From contig JBLDXI010000013.1 of assembly GCA_047495785.1 (NCBI GenBank), positions 1,922,001 through 1,986,000 on the forward strand: a stretch of DNA of 64,000 nt. Direction: 5' to 3'. Numbering within the stretch: the stretch's first letter is position 1; each line of letters starts with the position of its first letter. Position numbers and translations under genes: made by a program. The notes beneath the pieces were generated by a model that saw nothing but the letters and a program-made list of their open reading frames with translations, ran no database searches and was not told the DNA's origin. This document shows, piece by piece, positions 45,360 through 56,841 of this stretch. The stretch is from Lepidodermella squamata (lineage: Eukaryota > Gastrotricha).

Positions 45360-46380
45360 TAAACCGGAATATTAGACTTACCTATAAAAAGCCGGGCGAG
45401 ATTTCAATAACCGAGTTAATAGGTTAGTTGATCATTTAGATCACGACTTCCTAGAGAAATACCTATAAAACTTTGGAAGAATCAAAGGACACGATGTTTC
45501 ACAAATGCAAAATTGCGTGCATATTTCTTTTCATTTCTTAAAATCTGTTGATTGCTTTTACTCTACTGATACCTCTACTGATACCTCTACTCTACTGATA
45601 CCTCGAACACTATAATGCCTGCAAGACACCTGATTACATTCGGCAGGTGTAGTGATTACCGTACTTCAAAATTTTACCTCAAAAAACCAACCAGCTTATT
45701 TATTTATATTTCCATGTTAAATATTTTTTTCTAATTGTGGATACTAAAAAACTGAAGATTTGTTCATCACCGTGTTATTTTTTTATCTGTCTCTCGCTAC
45801 AACACATGCTTTACGTTTTGAAGCTTAGTTTTATTGTTATAGGTACAGTGAACACGAGAAATCAATAAATAAATGGCGTAAATATCAATATTATCCTTTT
45901 TCATCACGGTTGATCATATGAGAGCAGTTGTTGGTGCAGTGACAAAAAAATAGCAGGGGGACTACAAAGAAATCCTCAATCTTTTAGCATCCGCAGATTT
46001 GGACTAATATTAAACATTGAAATTCAAATAAATACATTTTTTAAGGACCATATCTCGGCAATGGTTTGTTTTGAGGAAATAGCTCAATTTTTCGCTAGGA
46101 TTCAGGCTGCGATCATAAGTTTCCCGCATGTCCGAATTTGAAGGTAGGTTAGATATTTACTGCAACATTTTTAGAAGCCCCTGAGTTTCCTTGTCCATAA
46201 TTGACAGCTAATTAGGGCCCATCCACCTATGGTACCGTAGTCAAGTCTCAGATTTCATAGCACAGTGATAATTGAGACTAATTACTGTAATTTCACCCCA
46301 GGTCAAGATGCAACCTCACGTATACTGTCTTTTCACATGTTTGTGAAGCAATTTTAGGGTTAAGGTATGGGGCAAATTCA

Positions 46381-46688
46381 GTCTTTTGAAATGCTATCGG
46401 CAGCTGATATAATAATCAAGATGTATTCGGACGGGGTAATTTCGGACTATTTTGGCTATAAGCGTGAGTTTCTCCTCAACCCTGGTAGATGAAAATACTG
46501 TTCGAAAGGCAGAAGATAGCCCAGAGTCTCGTCTTTCAAATGACATCTGAAACATGAGAAACATATTTTTTTGCGAAAAATGGTTGTACTTCATCTGTGC
46601 TTGCTCGCTGCGTCGAGGTAAAAAATTGCCAATTTTTCAAACGGCAGTGATGACAATTGACTACCACGACACCAATTCGGTGTTCAGC
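46381..46688. other. Spacer at duplication edge
   Basis: Runs from the end of the left duplicated unit to the pogo-like element. No gene was seen. Confidence 0.35.
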
Positions 46689-47062
46689 GTTCAGCCACTA
46701 CCGTATTTCATCATATAATAGCCATGGCTACTATTTTTTCCGTAACTCCGAAAATGGTCCAAAAATCGAGGGGGCTACCATTCGAGGGGGGCTATTATTT
46801 ATTGGCAATTGGCAAATTTCAGCATCGCAAGTCGTTTCCGTGGTTGACTTTTCTGTTGTCTGACCCACGCTGCTATTCTCTCCTCGACATCCGCAAACAG
46901 CGGCTTACGCCCACCACCTCTAATCCGCTTAGCAGTTGGAGGCGACGAAATTAGGACAGCTTTGTCCCTCCTCCAGCGCGCCACCTGCTTCGGACAAGGC
47001 AAGGCTATTATTCGAGGCGGGCTATTATTCGAGGGAGGCTATTAATCGATGAAATACGGTAT
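46689..47062. mobile_element. Pogo/Tc5-like non-autonomous DNA element
   Basis: The ends CCGTATTTCATC and GATGAAATACGG are inverted repeats flanked by TA on both sides, a pogo/Tc1-type target. GGCTATTATTCGAGG strings repeat inside. On the minus strand 46799-47002 encodes a fragment with GGGRKPLFADVEERIAAWV, like the CENP-B/Tc5-type helix-turn-helix of pogo transposases. No catalytic domain remains. Confidence 0.65.
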
Positions 47063-47129
47063 ATTCTACCAACGAACCCTTATTTTTATTTATCAGCGAT
47101 GTAGGCCTCTCGATAACAAAACGTAAGAA

Positions 47130-47830
47130 ACTTGTTACACTGTTACTGGATTTTTAAAGAAGCTTTCGATTGTATTTGCCACGACGGGCTACGTCTCAAG
47201 CTAAATCAGTCGGGGGTACCGGTGCCAATAGTAAGATGGGTCTCTGACTTCCTGCGTGACCGATCATTTCAAGTCAAAGTGGAAAGCGAGCTATCTGCAA
47301 CGAGGAACATCTATTGCGTCGTGCCGCAAGGCTCGCCCTTGTCTTTTCATTTTTTATGCCAACGACATGCAGCCCAAAAGCTGTAACCCCGATGACGGAG
47401 TACGTCGTGTCGCCAAAGGCCACATCGACGTAATCGCGTCAAAGATCCGAAAATGCGTCGGGTCTCTGTATGGGATTTTGAAAACTAAGTCGTTACCCAA
47501 AAGGGTTTGTGTTATGTTTTATCAGACTCTTTCGGAGCAGATCCTACTTTATGGTGCGCCTGTCTGGTTCTGCCTGAGCCCTTCATCCTTGAGCCGCCTG
47601 GTGGACTTACAAGCCTACTGAGAGCCCTTTTGAGCCTTCCTCACGAAACACACCCTATCGACGTCATCGTATTTGCCGGAGTCCCCGGCATCGACCTCAA
47701 GTTTGATGAAGCCCTAAAGAGATACGGCGAACCATGTCTCGCAAGCTCACTCGTAACTGCCAAGTATCTAGACCACATATCGACCCTGACGATACAGCAC
47801 ATGAAATTGAAAAACACTGCCCAGCGTGGC
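47130..47830 (+). mobile_element. Decayed LINE reverse transcriptase fragment
   Basis: Three shifted frames carry pieces of a non-LTR reverse transcriptase: FDCICHDGLRLKL and VPQGSPLS (palm), then SKIRKCVGSLYGIL and YGAPVWF (thumb), then SLPHETHPIDVIVFAGVPG (C-terminal). The YxDD catalytic segment is missing by internal deletion and frameshifts are present, so it is inactive. Jockey or a related clade is likely. It lies between the two segmental-duplication units. Confidence 0.75.
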
Positions 47831-49011
47831 ATATTCGAAATCAACCGAGGCCTCAAAATCGGGTTGTCGGAATTTTTAATACTTACTGTGAGTTTTCCGA
47901 TGAAATCAGACATTTGACTGATAAGAGAAGACATATATGATGAAACAGTCACCCCCATAATTGTTCCATCAATTAGGACACGATATGGATATCAATTATA
48001 TCGCATGATTAAACAATAATCATTGCGAAATTGCCAGCAATGATGACCCTTTGAGGTAGTTGGAGCATTATATTTTAAGCGTAGGACCGATATTACGCGT
48101 GACGACAGTTGAAGCATGTCACTTTGAAATTTAAGAAAATATACGTCAAACACATTTATAGTCACAGCAAATAACCACGCTGTTCCAGAAGACGAGCAAT
48201 TACCTTGGATTAACCTAGATTAATAAATGAAATATCGATTTCGTATTTCACCTGTAGCATAATTGTTGTACGCTTTGGTAGCAACTTATAATCCGACTTG
48301 ATGCCTAGCACCAGGCCATTTGTTGAAAAATCGGAAGTTAAATTTCTATTTTACGCCATTGGAATGGTTTTTACTCACCCTACCTGACTCTTCGCCTAGA
48401 GCACTTCTTAGAAACGTTGTTTACATAAATATTTCCTGATGAGCAATAATCCTGATGCGCGCTGGTGTTGGGCAATTATTATAAGTCAGGCTCGTATTTT
48501 ATTCCGCCGAAATTGAACGTTGACTGATTGATAAGAGATAAATTTCTTCGTTTTATATTGAGCGTTAGGCTCCAAAAGACCGAAATTTGGTTGGACGGTC
48601 GAGACCGTCGAGGATTGAGCGTGTATAGGTAGGCCAAATTAGACGATATCAATGAAACCTGATTGGGCCTAAAGCGGAATGTATTGGAACGTCTGCTTCG
48701 TAGACAACACTATGTTTGTCTATGCTAATTCTTGCTTGCGAATTCTTCAAAATTTTCACCCACGAAAGTCCACGGCAAAAGCTGACAGAGAATCAAGCCG
48801 CGCGGCGACCACACGTTGTCTTTTCGTGTAATCAAATTAGCCCTTCAATCTTGAATGTGTTGAATGATTAGGAGGCTAGGCAATAAACGTCTAACCGGGT
48901 CGAATTCTGAAAAATTTCAGTTGTTTTCGATATATCAACCGATCCGCCTTGTCACTCGACATAAAAGCAATGATGCAAAAATAAGTGCGCCAATTAAGCG
49001 GCAACCGAATG

Positions 49012-49021
49012 TATATATAAA
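49012..49021 (+). promoter_or_regulatory. TATA box, peptide copy 5
   Basis: TATATATAAA about 60 bases before the start codon, with the same upstream block as copy 4. Confidence 0.65.
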
Positions 49022-49076
49022 GGTAACAATTCTGCCCATTTACATGTACTATCTAATATTTACGACTTTTTTAAAG

Positions 49077-49539
49077 ATGACCTTAACTCTCAAACCGTGC
49101 GATTGCATTTCTATCATTATTTGGATGAGCTTAGTTTGCTTATTGTTATCTTCTTACGTTGGAGCAACGACCCCGGGCCAAGCTCTTGTAGCAGCCTTTA
49201 ATGATCGAATCGATAAGGCTATACCCCCTCAACAAGATGTAAAATTTCAAAAAGTCCTGAAACGTGAGTTATTTGACCTTTCAATTCACACGCCTTTGTA
49301 ACAAGCAATTTTTCTGTGCAGAATTATTCTGGAAACTGTTCAAAAGAGGCAAATACGATCGAGCCTTTGTGTTGCTGCGAGAAATCAATCACTGGCGGAA
49401 AAATAATCGACTGAAAAGCTGTCTCGATCATTTACCGCCGCCGATTTGCTTGAACAACAGCCCGGATCCATTTTACATGTGGGCGCGCATCGCGGCGCAG
49501 AGATTTCATGAGAACCATAGCAATCTTCGAATTGTATAA
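49077..49539 (+). CDS. Secreted two-exon peptide, family copy 5
   Basis: Exons 49077-49263 and 49322-49539 join at phase 1 to 134 residues. It is nearly identical to copy 4: the Cys-Asp-Cys signal region, LFWKLFKRGKYDRAF, RLKSC, eight residues, Cys, SPDPFYMWARIAAQRF, ending NLRIV. Start choice: the first ATG after the TATA box. An upstream in-frame extension from 48864 crosses the promoter and is not used. Most changes against copy 4 are conservative, suggesting both are maintained. Confidence 0.8.
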
Positions 49540-50435
49540 TAAACCGGAATTCTAGGCTTACTATAATTACTACAATAGTATGTATAATGCTTTTAGGATC
49601 AATAAAGTCGGGCAAGATTTCATTCACAGAGTTGAAAAGTAATTGATCATTTAGATAACGACTTCCAAGAGACTTGTTACAAAACTTCGCAGGAATTGAA
49701 GACCGAGGAATGTTATCTCGTTAGGGATACAAATGGGATACCGCTGTAAGGATATTCTTGTCATCTCTGAGAATCTGTCTTACATTTAGTGGAACTAAAT
49801 TTTGAAATTTTCAATGCGCCTAAAATCACTTTTCGAAACTTTCAAGGGTGTCATGATAGATAAGTTGTCAGCGTCAAATTCTGTATAAGACGCATGCTTC
49901 ATTATACATTATAGAATTCAGGCATTGCCTTAATTTCATAGAAATATTCGAAAAGCTTATTGAAAAAATTGGGTTCCGCTAAACAATATTTTACTACTCA
50001 AACCCGACAAAGGCCATGACTAAGGCCTGACAGACTCGCTGAACACACTCGGCAATCCTTTTTTGTGAGGCAATAGCTCATTTTTTCCGCTAGAAATCAA
50101 GCCGCGATTATCATTCATAAGTTTTCCGCTCGTCCGAATTAGAAGGTAGGTTAGATTAAGTCTAACATTTTTAGAATCCCTCAAGCAGACTGTCCCCAGA
50201 ATTCGACCGCCCGTGTCCTGTAGCGTAATTGACAACTAATTAGGGCCTATCCAACCAGACCACCCAGGTACACAGATCTACGTAGTCTTGAGTTTCAAAG
50301 CACAGCTGTGTTAATTGAGCTTAATCAATGTAATTTCTAATTTCACCCCAGGTCAAGATGCCAACCTCACGTACCCTGACATTTCAAATGTTCGTGAAAC
50401 AATTTTAGGGTTTAGGTATGGGGCAAATTCCGTCT

Positions 50436-51202
50436 GTTTTGCAATCGAACTATGATCGAATTATAACTCCTGACTTTATCAGTCTTATTTGCAAAATCGC
50501 TGCAGAATCTATACCAAACCGGACAACCTGATTAACATACTTCAATTGCTTTTCCAGACCAATCAAAAAGTTGATTTTCTGGACGCAAATATGGCGTCTA
50601 GTTACCAGGAAAAGTCCTGGACAGAGAAAGAGACTTCGTCCTTTAAAAATTCATGAAAACTTTCAGCTGTTTTATTTTTGCCTTTGCTCGTAAAATTTTT
50701 AATACGAAATCGCATGACCGTTACAACAACAATAATGTAATATGTTATCCGACAATAATAAATAAAGATGTTCATGATCGTGACATTGGCATCATTCAAC
50801 CATCAAAACTAAGTAAATAAACTGGATACAACTGATATATAAATTGAATAATAATTCGGGGCTAAAGGCCGATGACGATTGCAAGCCAACACGGGCGGCC
50901 ATTATTTTGATTTGAGGCATCTTTGCATAGCAAGTTAAAAGCACCTGCGACTCAAAAATCATCATATTTCAATATAATATATTTATAACTCATCAGCGGT
51001 ATAACAATTTTTTTTTTGCAAATTTTCGTGATTTTTCTGTCCGATTTTTCGGGTAGTGAAAAACGTGTAGAAACAAAGAGCGGCGTTTTTGTTTTTTTGA
51101 CAGACTGATAGATGATAGCAATCATCTCATAGAGGCATGTGTGAGCTAGATTTTTTTGTTGAGACATTTTTATCAGAAATTAGAGAAGCCGTCTTTTCTA
51201 TT
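50436..51202. other. Spacer before Ly6-like gene 4
   Basis: AT-rich 3' flank; no coding region was supported. Confidence 0.4.
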
Positions 51203-53756
51203 TCACATCGCGCGAGCTGCTACGGCCAGGCCGAGAGTTGTCGCGACGAGTAGGACGGTCGAAGTCGACGCAGCGACGCGTTCACTGCCGCTGATGCGAT
51301 TGCACTGTTGCCGGTAGCAATTTCCGAGATCAACCCTGGGAAAATAAAAATAAAAATATCAAGAGTATACATAAATTTTGGAAAAAAATCCCAGACATTT
51401 TCAAAAAATTAAATTAAAATTTTAGACCCAATTAGTCACGGATATATAATGCCTTACCGGGTGCAATAAGTGTAGCCAGTACCATCGGATTTCACGTTTT
51501 CAACGCAGCTGCTGTGGCACTGCTGTTTCACGTACGGATAGGCGATAGTGTTGACATCGAGCTATTAAAATAAATTAGAAAATTATCGTAAAAATTCCAT
51601 CTTAAAATAATTTTTCTCACGGGTAAAAGCCACACGTAAAAAGCAAGTTTGAAGCAATAGTAAGCTGGGGTTAAAGACAGAAACTTCGAGTAAAGCAAAG
51701 GCAATGGCCCCATTCAATTGGCATGTCGAAACTGGCTTGTAAACTTTGATTATTTGTGTTAATATTTTTTTAGCTTAATTTTGTCCACATTGACGGGGTT
51801 ATAGCCTTTCTCATCGTTGTTTTTTTTGCGATCGAAAAAAACTGCGATAAAAGTGTGCGAGCAGGTGATTAATAGAACTACAACAAAGGTGCGCGAGAAA
51901 TTTTCTGTTGTCTGATAATATGTTATTAATGCGGCGGGTAGGGTGCTTAATTTTGATTATTATGTTTTTTTCAGGTTGTTTTCATTTACCCGGCAGAACA
52001 TTTCGGGCGATGTACAATACTGAAAGTTATTCGCCAGTTCGCACGTCAGGCTATTGCCCTCGCAAACGAAGCATCGAAGAGCAGATGAAACTGCAATAAT
52101 AAAAGTTGACACAAAACATGTTTTAATTAAATTAATAAAAAAAGGATAAATTTAAGGTGAGCTAACTCATATTGATGGGAATGAATTTTTTTCGGAGAAA
52201 ATAACGATGAAACTCAGTATACAGGTGTAACATGGAAATGTGTGCACGAAAAGCGCGTGTGACTTTGATGCGTACGAAACGGATATTACTCTGGCCAAAG
52301 TGAACAAGAGCTCGAAAGATGCAATTTGATTATAAGGAATGCTCTTTCATATGCGTTCATTTTGACCTGAGCTGATGATTTACGAAAACGTCCGCCACCG
52401 GAGAACACAACACCTTGAACCAGAGTGAAGAGCTTTAAATATTGACTTGAATTTCGTGAACTCCCTTAACCCAATTATTTTCAATTAAAATGCTCTTTAC
52501 TCTGATTCATGCCTAAAACGAAATTTCGCGCGTACTTTACAAAACCGTTCGTTCTCATTGCAATAGTACTGGATGTTGGAGCGCTCGCACACGTCCGGCG
52601 TGCCGTAGCAGTAGTAGCAGCGCCGCGCGACCTGCGTCACGGCGGCCGTCGTCGGCGACACCGAGGTGGGCGCCAGTGTGGTGACGGCCGCCAGCATGGC
52701 CCGCCCGCCAGCCAGCAGGTTCGCCAGCGGTGTCGTCGACGAGGCGCCGGAGTGGTCGGCGTGCTCGCCGTAGTTGTGCGGCTGTTGGTTCGACGGGCCG
52801 GGAAACGCGCCCGGGTACGCGCTTTGCCTCATGCCGTGCAACTTCACGAGGCGCACAAACCTTTCGAACGATTCGTTGTGACTTTTAGCTACGGGTTACC
52901 ACAAATTTTAATATGCGTTAAAATTAATGCATTTTTCCGTAATTAAAATTATACCTAATGGTATTTTTCACAGGATAATCGGTTTGCATCCCCAAATCTA
53001 AGCTCTCATCCCCAAATTTAAGACGAGCATCCCCGTATCTAAGTTTATATCCCCAAAACGCAGTTTGTATCCTTAAACCCCGCTTTCGACTGAATACCAC
53101 ACACCCCAAATCTGGTATATTTAGGTTCCTGCGCAGTATTAATCTATCGTTGATCGGATCTCGGACTTATTTAGTGGAAAAAACATGGTTTGAGGACTCC
53201 AAAATTTAGATTCGTGGTATTCAGACGAAAGCGTAGTCGATGAAAACTGCGTTTTTGGAATATAAACTGGGATTTGAGAACGTTTTCTGTACTTCGAGGA
53301 TAAAAAGCTTAGATTTGGGGATACGCCCCATTTTAACTAATTTCTCAAGAGCGAGAGGAACTTTTTCGAATGTGAAAAAATTTGCCACATTATCTCCTTG
53401 CATTAGGTTTCCTATTTTATTAATTAATTGAGCTAAAATTACCGTGTTATTCATTACTGCGTTATTTCCAGATTTCTCAAATAAATAGAAAATAAGATCG
53501 AATTTACTGAAACAGAAGTTTCATCCAGCTTTATCACGAAATAATGATAGCAATTTGGCTTTCCAGGGTGATTCAATTTGAGGAGGAATTTAGTAGCTAA
53601 CTATTTCCGCCATATTATCAATGTTTTAGGAATAACACGGTAATTTTAGGCTCTTAGTTAAGATTAGAATATTATAGCTGTGATTTTTCAAAGTTTACCT
53701 GATGCAAGAGCTGCCAGAACGCCGATCGTCAAAAACACGTGTGAAGTTGGCGACAT
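51203..53756 (-). CDS. Ly6/three-finger-like protein 4 with two alternative second exons
   Basis: Signal-peptide exon 53699-53756, exon 3 51458-51561 and exon 4 51203-51335 are shared. Two candidate second exons exist. 2a (52536-52888) encodes a 90-residue Pro/Ser/Thr-rich stretch plus RCYYCYGTPDVCER..YYC..ERFCK. 2b (51990-52090) encodes RCFVCEGNSLTCEL..YCTSPEMFCR. Both start at phase 1 and end at phase 0, so only one can be used per transcript. The predicted products are 215 residues (2a) and 131 residues (2b). Exon 3 supplies YPYVKQQC..C, and exon 4 GNCYRQQCN plus the GPI-type tail. Their spacing matches proteins 1-3. Alternatively 2a is a separate partial gene. Confidence 0.65.
52975..53335. 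repeat. Inverted minisatellite in intron 1
   Basis: About five degenerate 21-bp units of the type CATCCCCAAATCTAAG (52975-53095) face an inverted set (53222-53335). A second inverted pair (AAAATTACCGTGTTATTC, at about 53435-53455 and 53625-53650) lies beyond. The whole forms a nested foldback within the intron between the signal-peptide exon and exon 2a. Confidence 0.55.
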
Positions 53757-55341
53757 TATCGCGGCGATTTCCAAGGCGATTATACGACAGTAGTAAAACT
53801 GTTCTACAAAAGATGGATGGGAAAAATTAAGGCGGATATTAACTGGTTTCGTATGCGGCGAAACTGAACGAAATAATTTTTGTCGGGCGGCGCGTGGACG
53901 CTAAACGTGATGAACGCTAGTCGAGCATGACCGCCAACAAACGCGCCCGAAAATTATGCTGTTGGTCGACGATGAAAAACTGGCGAAGATGAGTCGACTA
54001 AATAATATAATGACAACAAGAACAACAAAGACGACGAGTTGATGCGCCGCGGCTTTGTGGCCACTTGCCATTCGCGGCCTGAACAAATATGGTAGTAACT
54101 GGGCGTAGTAGTATAACTACGGGCCGATTTCTTGCTATATAGTCGGATTAGCCGGTAAAATTAGCTTGTTTCTGGGCGCGGTGTTGTGTTTTGTTATATA
54201 ACAACATAACAATGCAATGATAACGTCATAAACGTAGTTGACCGGCTATGAAAGTGATCTTTACAAGAACTGCGAGACTTGTTTATGGCGCGCGCTGGGT
54301 TTTGTAGTCACCCTACGGCGCTCAAGAGGAGTCGCCGCTCGGCCGCGCTTCGAGGCGCTCTCCGCCGCCTATCACTCACTCACTCAGTGGCGAGAAGAAG
54401 AAGAAGAAGGCGGCGTAAACACACCGCGGCCACAGGCAGCAGCAGCAGCACTTCGGTCGTGGTGGCTGTTTGTTGCCTCTGGACAAACACAATCACCCTG
54501 TACGCGCGATGAACAGCCGGCCGATATACAAGTACCCGCGCAACATGAGGCGCCTATTATTGCTATCTTCAGGGTATAATAAAAATACCGGTTTCGGGTT
54601 TCTGATATATCATGGCTATATGCAGTTTATTCCCGCTCGTTGTTGTTATCATCCTGCTGCTACCTTTTGATATTTATCCGCGGCGAGACGACGCTACGCA
54701 GAAAAAGCGCGGCGCAACGAGTTTTTGAGGAGCGCACGCCCAGGTAGTCGCCAGCCGTTTATTTGGCGACGCTTCAACATATCGCGAAATTGCCGACCGG
54801 TCTGCTGCTGTCAAGGATGGTGATGATGATGACGATGTGGACGATATAAGTTGAGAAGCGGCGCGGCTTCTTTTCCACAGGTTTGGCCTCGATTCCCCTC
54901 TCTATGCGTCTTTTTGTTATTTATCTACAATAATGGAGATGATAAATGATAATAAAACATCCTACCTGGATGGCGTAGTCCCTCGAGCGAAAGACTATAG
55001 ATGAGAGATAACACAAAATCCGAAAAATATGCCACAAATATTGTTGTCAACACGACAACAAAAGCGGGCTGTATCCTTATCCTATTATCCTATTGTATCC
55101 GATGATGCCTATTATCATTGTGGGACACTTTCCCATGAATAAGATTTAGGCTCATGAATAGCGAGATGGAGTATACTCGAAAATAAATGCTCAACATGAT
55201 TTTTCAAATTAATTAAAATAAATCTACCTTAAAACTGATAATAATGAGCGCAACGAATATAAATAGCGGCCGTATACCTGCAATAATGGGAAAATGTTGT
55301 ACATTTTGGACGTGACCTTGTGGGAAACTCTGCATTAGCAT
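53757..55341. other. Intergenic stretch
   Basis: 5' flank of Ly6-like gene 4 with simple repeats (GAAGAAGAAGAAG near 54390-54405, GATGATGATGATGACGATG near 54820). No coding region was supported. Confidence 0.4.
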
Positions 55342-55530
55342 CTAGGACATATGTTCTGGCGTGTAAGAATTCGACAGATAGGGCATTCCGGGTGTACCTA
55401 TATTTACCGGGCTCTCGAAACGCCGCATAATGTTATTGCTGTTGTCAACAATAAATCGCCTGCGCGTCCTCACCGCGACACCGATTCGGGTCAACTCGTG
55501 CTCGGTGGAAATCGTTGCGCAACCAACTAA
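55342..55530 (-). other. Possible orphan coding exon
   Basis: An open minus-strand frame ending ESPVNIGTPGMPYLSNSYTPEHMS then stop has protein-like composition, but no partner exons were found. It could be a terminal exon of an unrecognised gene or chance. Confidence 0.2.
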
Positions 55531-56035
55531 TAATCCCACTATATGCTATATAGATAGAAGATGCGACAATATGTTAACTGCTGCTCATCCTGCACTTTGT
55601 TTGACCATTTGCTAATCATGTTGATCGTAGCACTTCACCGTCTTCTTTGTGCCCTGTTTAACACCGCCTTGGCAATTATTAACGATCGCAAATGAGGTGT
55701 ATAGGGTGACTCATCAGTAATCGAAATAACCAAAGAAATAATAAAATTTTTGCCTTACCGTGATTCATTTTTTTTACTTATGTGACTGACCACACTCATT
55801 GAGAAGATACCTGAATACGTCACTGAGAAAAAAATCATGTAAAACGTGACCAGCGTGGACAAGTAGGCTTGTTATTGCGACATAATGAGGGCATCGATAG
55901 CCCACGTTTTTGGGGGCGTTTTCAGCATACGGAGCCAAGAAACCTGGTATTTAAGAGGATGAATTTCACGTTAAAATTCATCGAATATTTGAAGCGATAT
56001 TAAACATTCAACAATTTTGTTTATCATTTAAAATT
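55531..56035. other. Spacer and promoter of Gln-rich protein
   Basis: TATTTAAG at 55948-55955 lies about 80 bases before the Gln-rich gene start and is likely its TATA-type element. Nothing else was seen. Confidence 0.45.
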
Positions 56036-56503
56036 ATGTCTCGCATTTTGATCATCTGTGCTGTTTTGGCCGTCGCCTGTGTCTTCGCTGACCCGGCTGG
56101 TAATCAACGAGGTCAAGGCAATGTGCTAGTCGGAGCTCAAGCCGGTCATTTGTCTGCCGGTCTCGGCGCACGAGTTGGAGCCAACGCCTCATCGTCATCG
56201 CCCAGGCCTCAAAAGCCGGCTATCCAGTGGCTGAAATACAACCAATGCGTGTGCTATTGCGCCGATATGCCTCAGTTCAACCAGACCAATAATCAAAATC
56301 AGCAACAGCAGCAGCAGGGTGTCCGCCAACAACAGGGCGGTAGCAATAACCAGCGCCAACAGCAACAACAACGCCAGCCCGAGCGAGGCCAGCACGGCGC
56401 GGGCTTCTTTAAGCCACCAGTCAATGAAACATCCATCGAGTTCAGCTCATCGGACTACAAAGTCCGCCCTGGATGCTACTGCGCCTGTCCTAATGTTCAG
56501 TAG
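56036..56503 (+). CDS. Secreted Gln-rich protein with CVCYC/CYCAC motifs
   Basis: A single exon, 155 residues. Residues 1-18 are a signal peptide. Next come a Gly/Ala-rich stretch, then CVCYCAD near residue 78, a Gln/Asn-rich linker with repeated QQQ runs, and a closing CYCACPN near the end. The two cysteine triplets mirror each other around the low-complexity linker. It looks like a structural or mucus matrix protein; no known family was recognised. It sits close to the chitin-binding matrix gene, which supports but does not prove an extracellular-matrix role. Confidence 0.65.
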   Translation: MSRILIICAVLAVACVFADPAGNQRGQGNVLVGAQAGHLSAGLGARVGANASSSSPRPQKPAIQWLKYNQCVCYCADMPQFNQTNNQNQQQQQQGVRQQQGGSNNQRQQQQQRQPERGQHGAGFFKPPVNETSIEFSSSDYKVRPGCYCACPNVQ

Positions 56504-56841
56504 TAAAAAACCCTCATTTTTTTCCCGAATTTTCTCCACCAACTGGCTTGGAATTAATTACTGTTTCTTTATAATGAGAAAATAAATCATAACATGCGCA
56601 GTCATGGGATCTTGCTTTATTAATGGCACCATTGCCAAAACGGTATTATCTATAAAACCGCAGGCTTGTTTGTTTTAACAAGCGCAGGTGTTCCGTTTTA
56701 CGTATCTGTTATAGTAGTTTTGCTCACTCTTTGTCCACGTGAAGAAGCGATAAGATATAACCACGCTCATTCACTCAATTTTTTCTGCCCTATTTTTCAT
56801 CGAAGCTCTCTATTGTTATTGCTTAAAAACACAACTCAACA
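56504..56841. other. Spacer between Gln-rich and SDR genes
   Basis: A polyadenylation-type AATAAA occurs at 56580. No gene was seen. Confidence 0.45.

Larger units (their letters stand above)
43990..46380. repeat. Segmental duplication, left unit
   Basis: Shares ordered blocks with 47865-50435: the GATAAGAGAAGACATAT string and an AGTCACCCCCATAATTGTTC block near 44090, the peptide gene with promoter, the CGGCAAT..TAGCTCA block near 46060, and GGTCAAGATG...GGGGCAAATTC near 46300-46380. Divergence is moderate, with small indels. Confidence 0.7.
47865..50435. repeat. Segmental duplication, right unit
   Basis: Partner of 43990-46380, with the same order of blocks. An extra ~300 bp before the peptide gene (about 48240-48600) has no counterpart in the left unit. 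Confidence 0.7.

Noticed and set aside
48864-49076. N-terminal extension of peptide copy 5
   Set aside because: It would translate the conserved TATA promoter and has no equivalent in copy 4.
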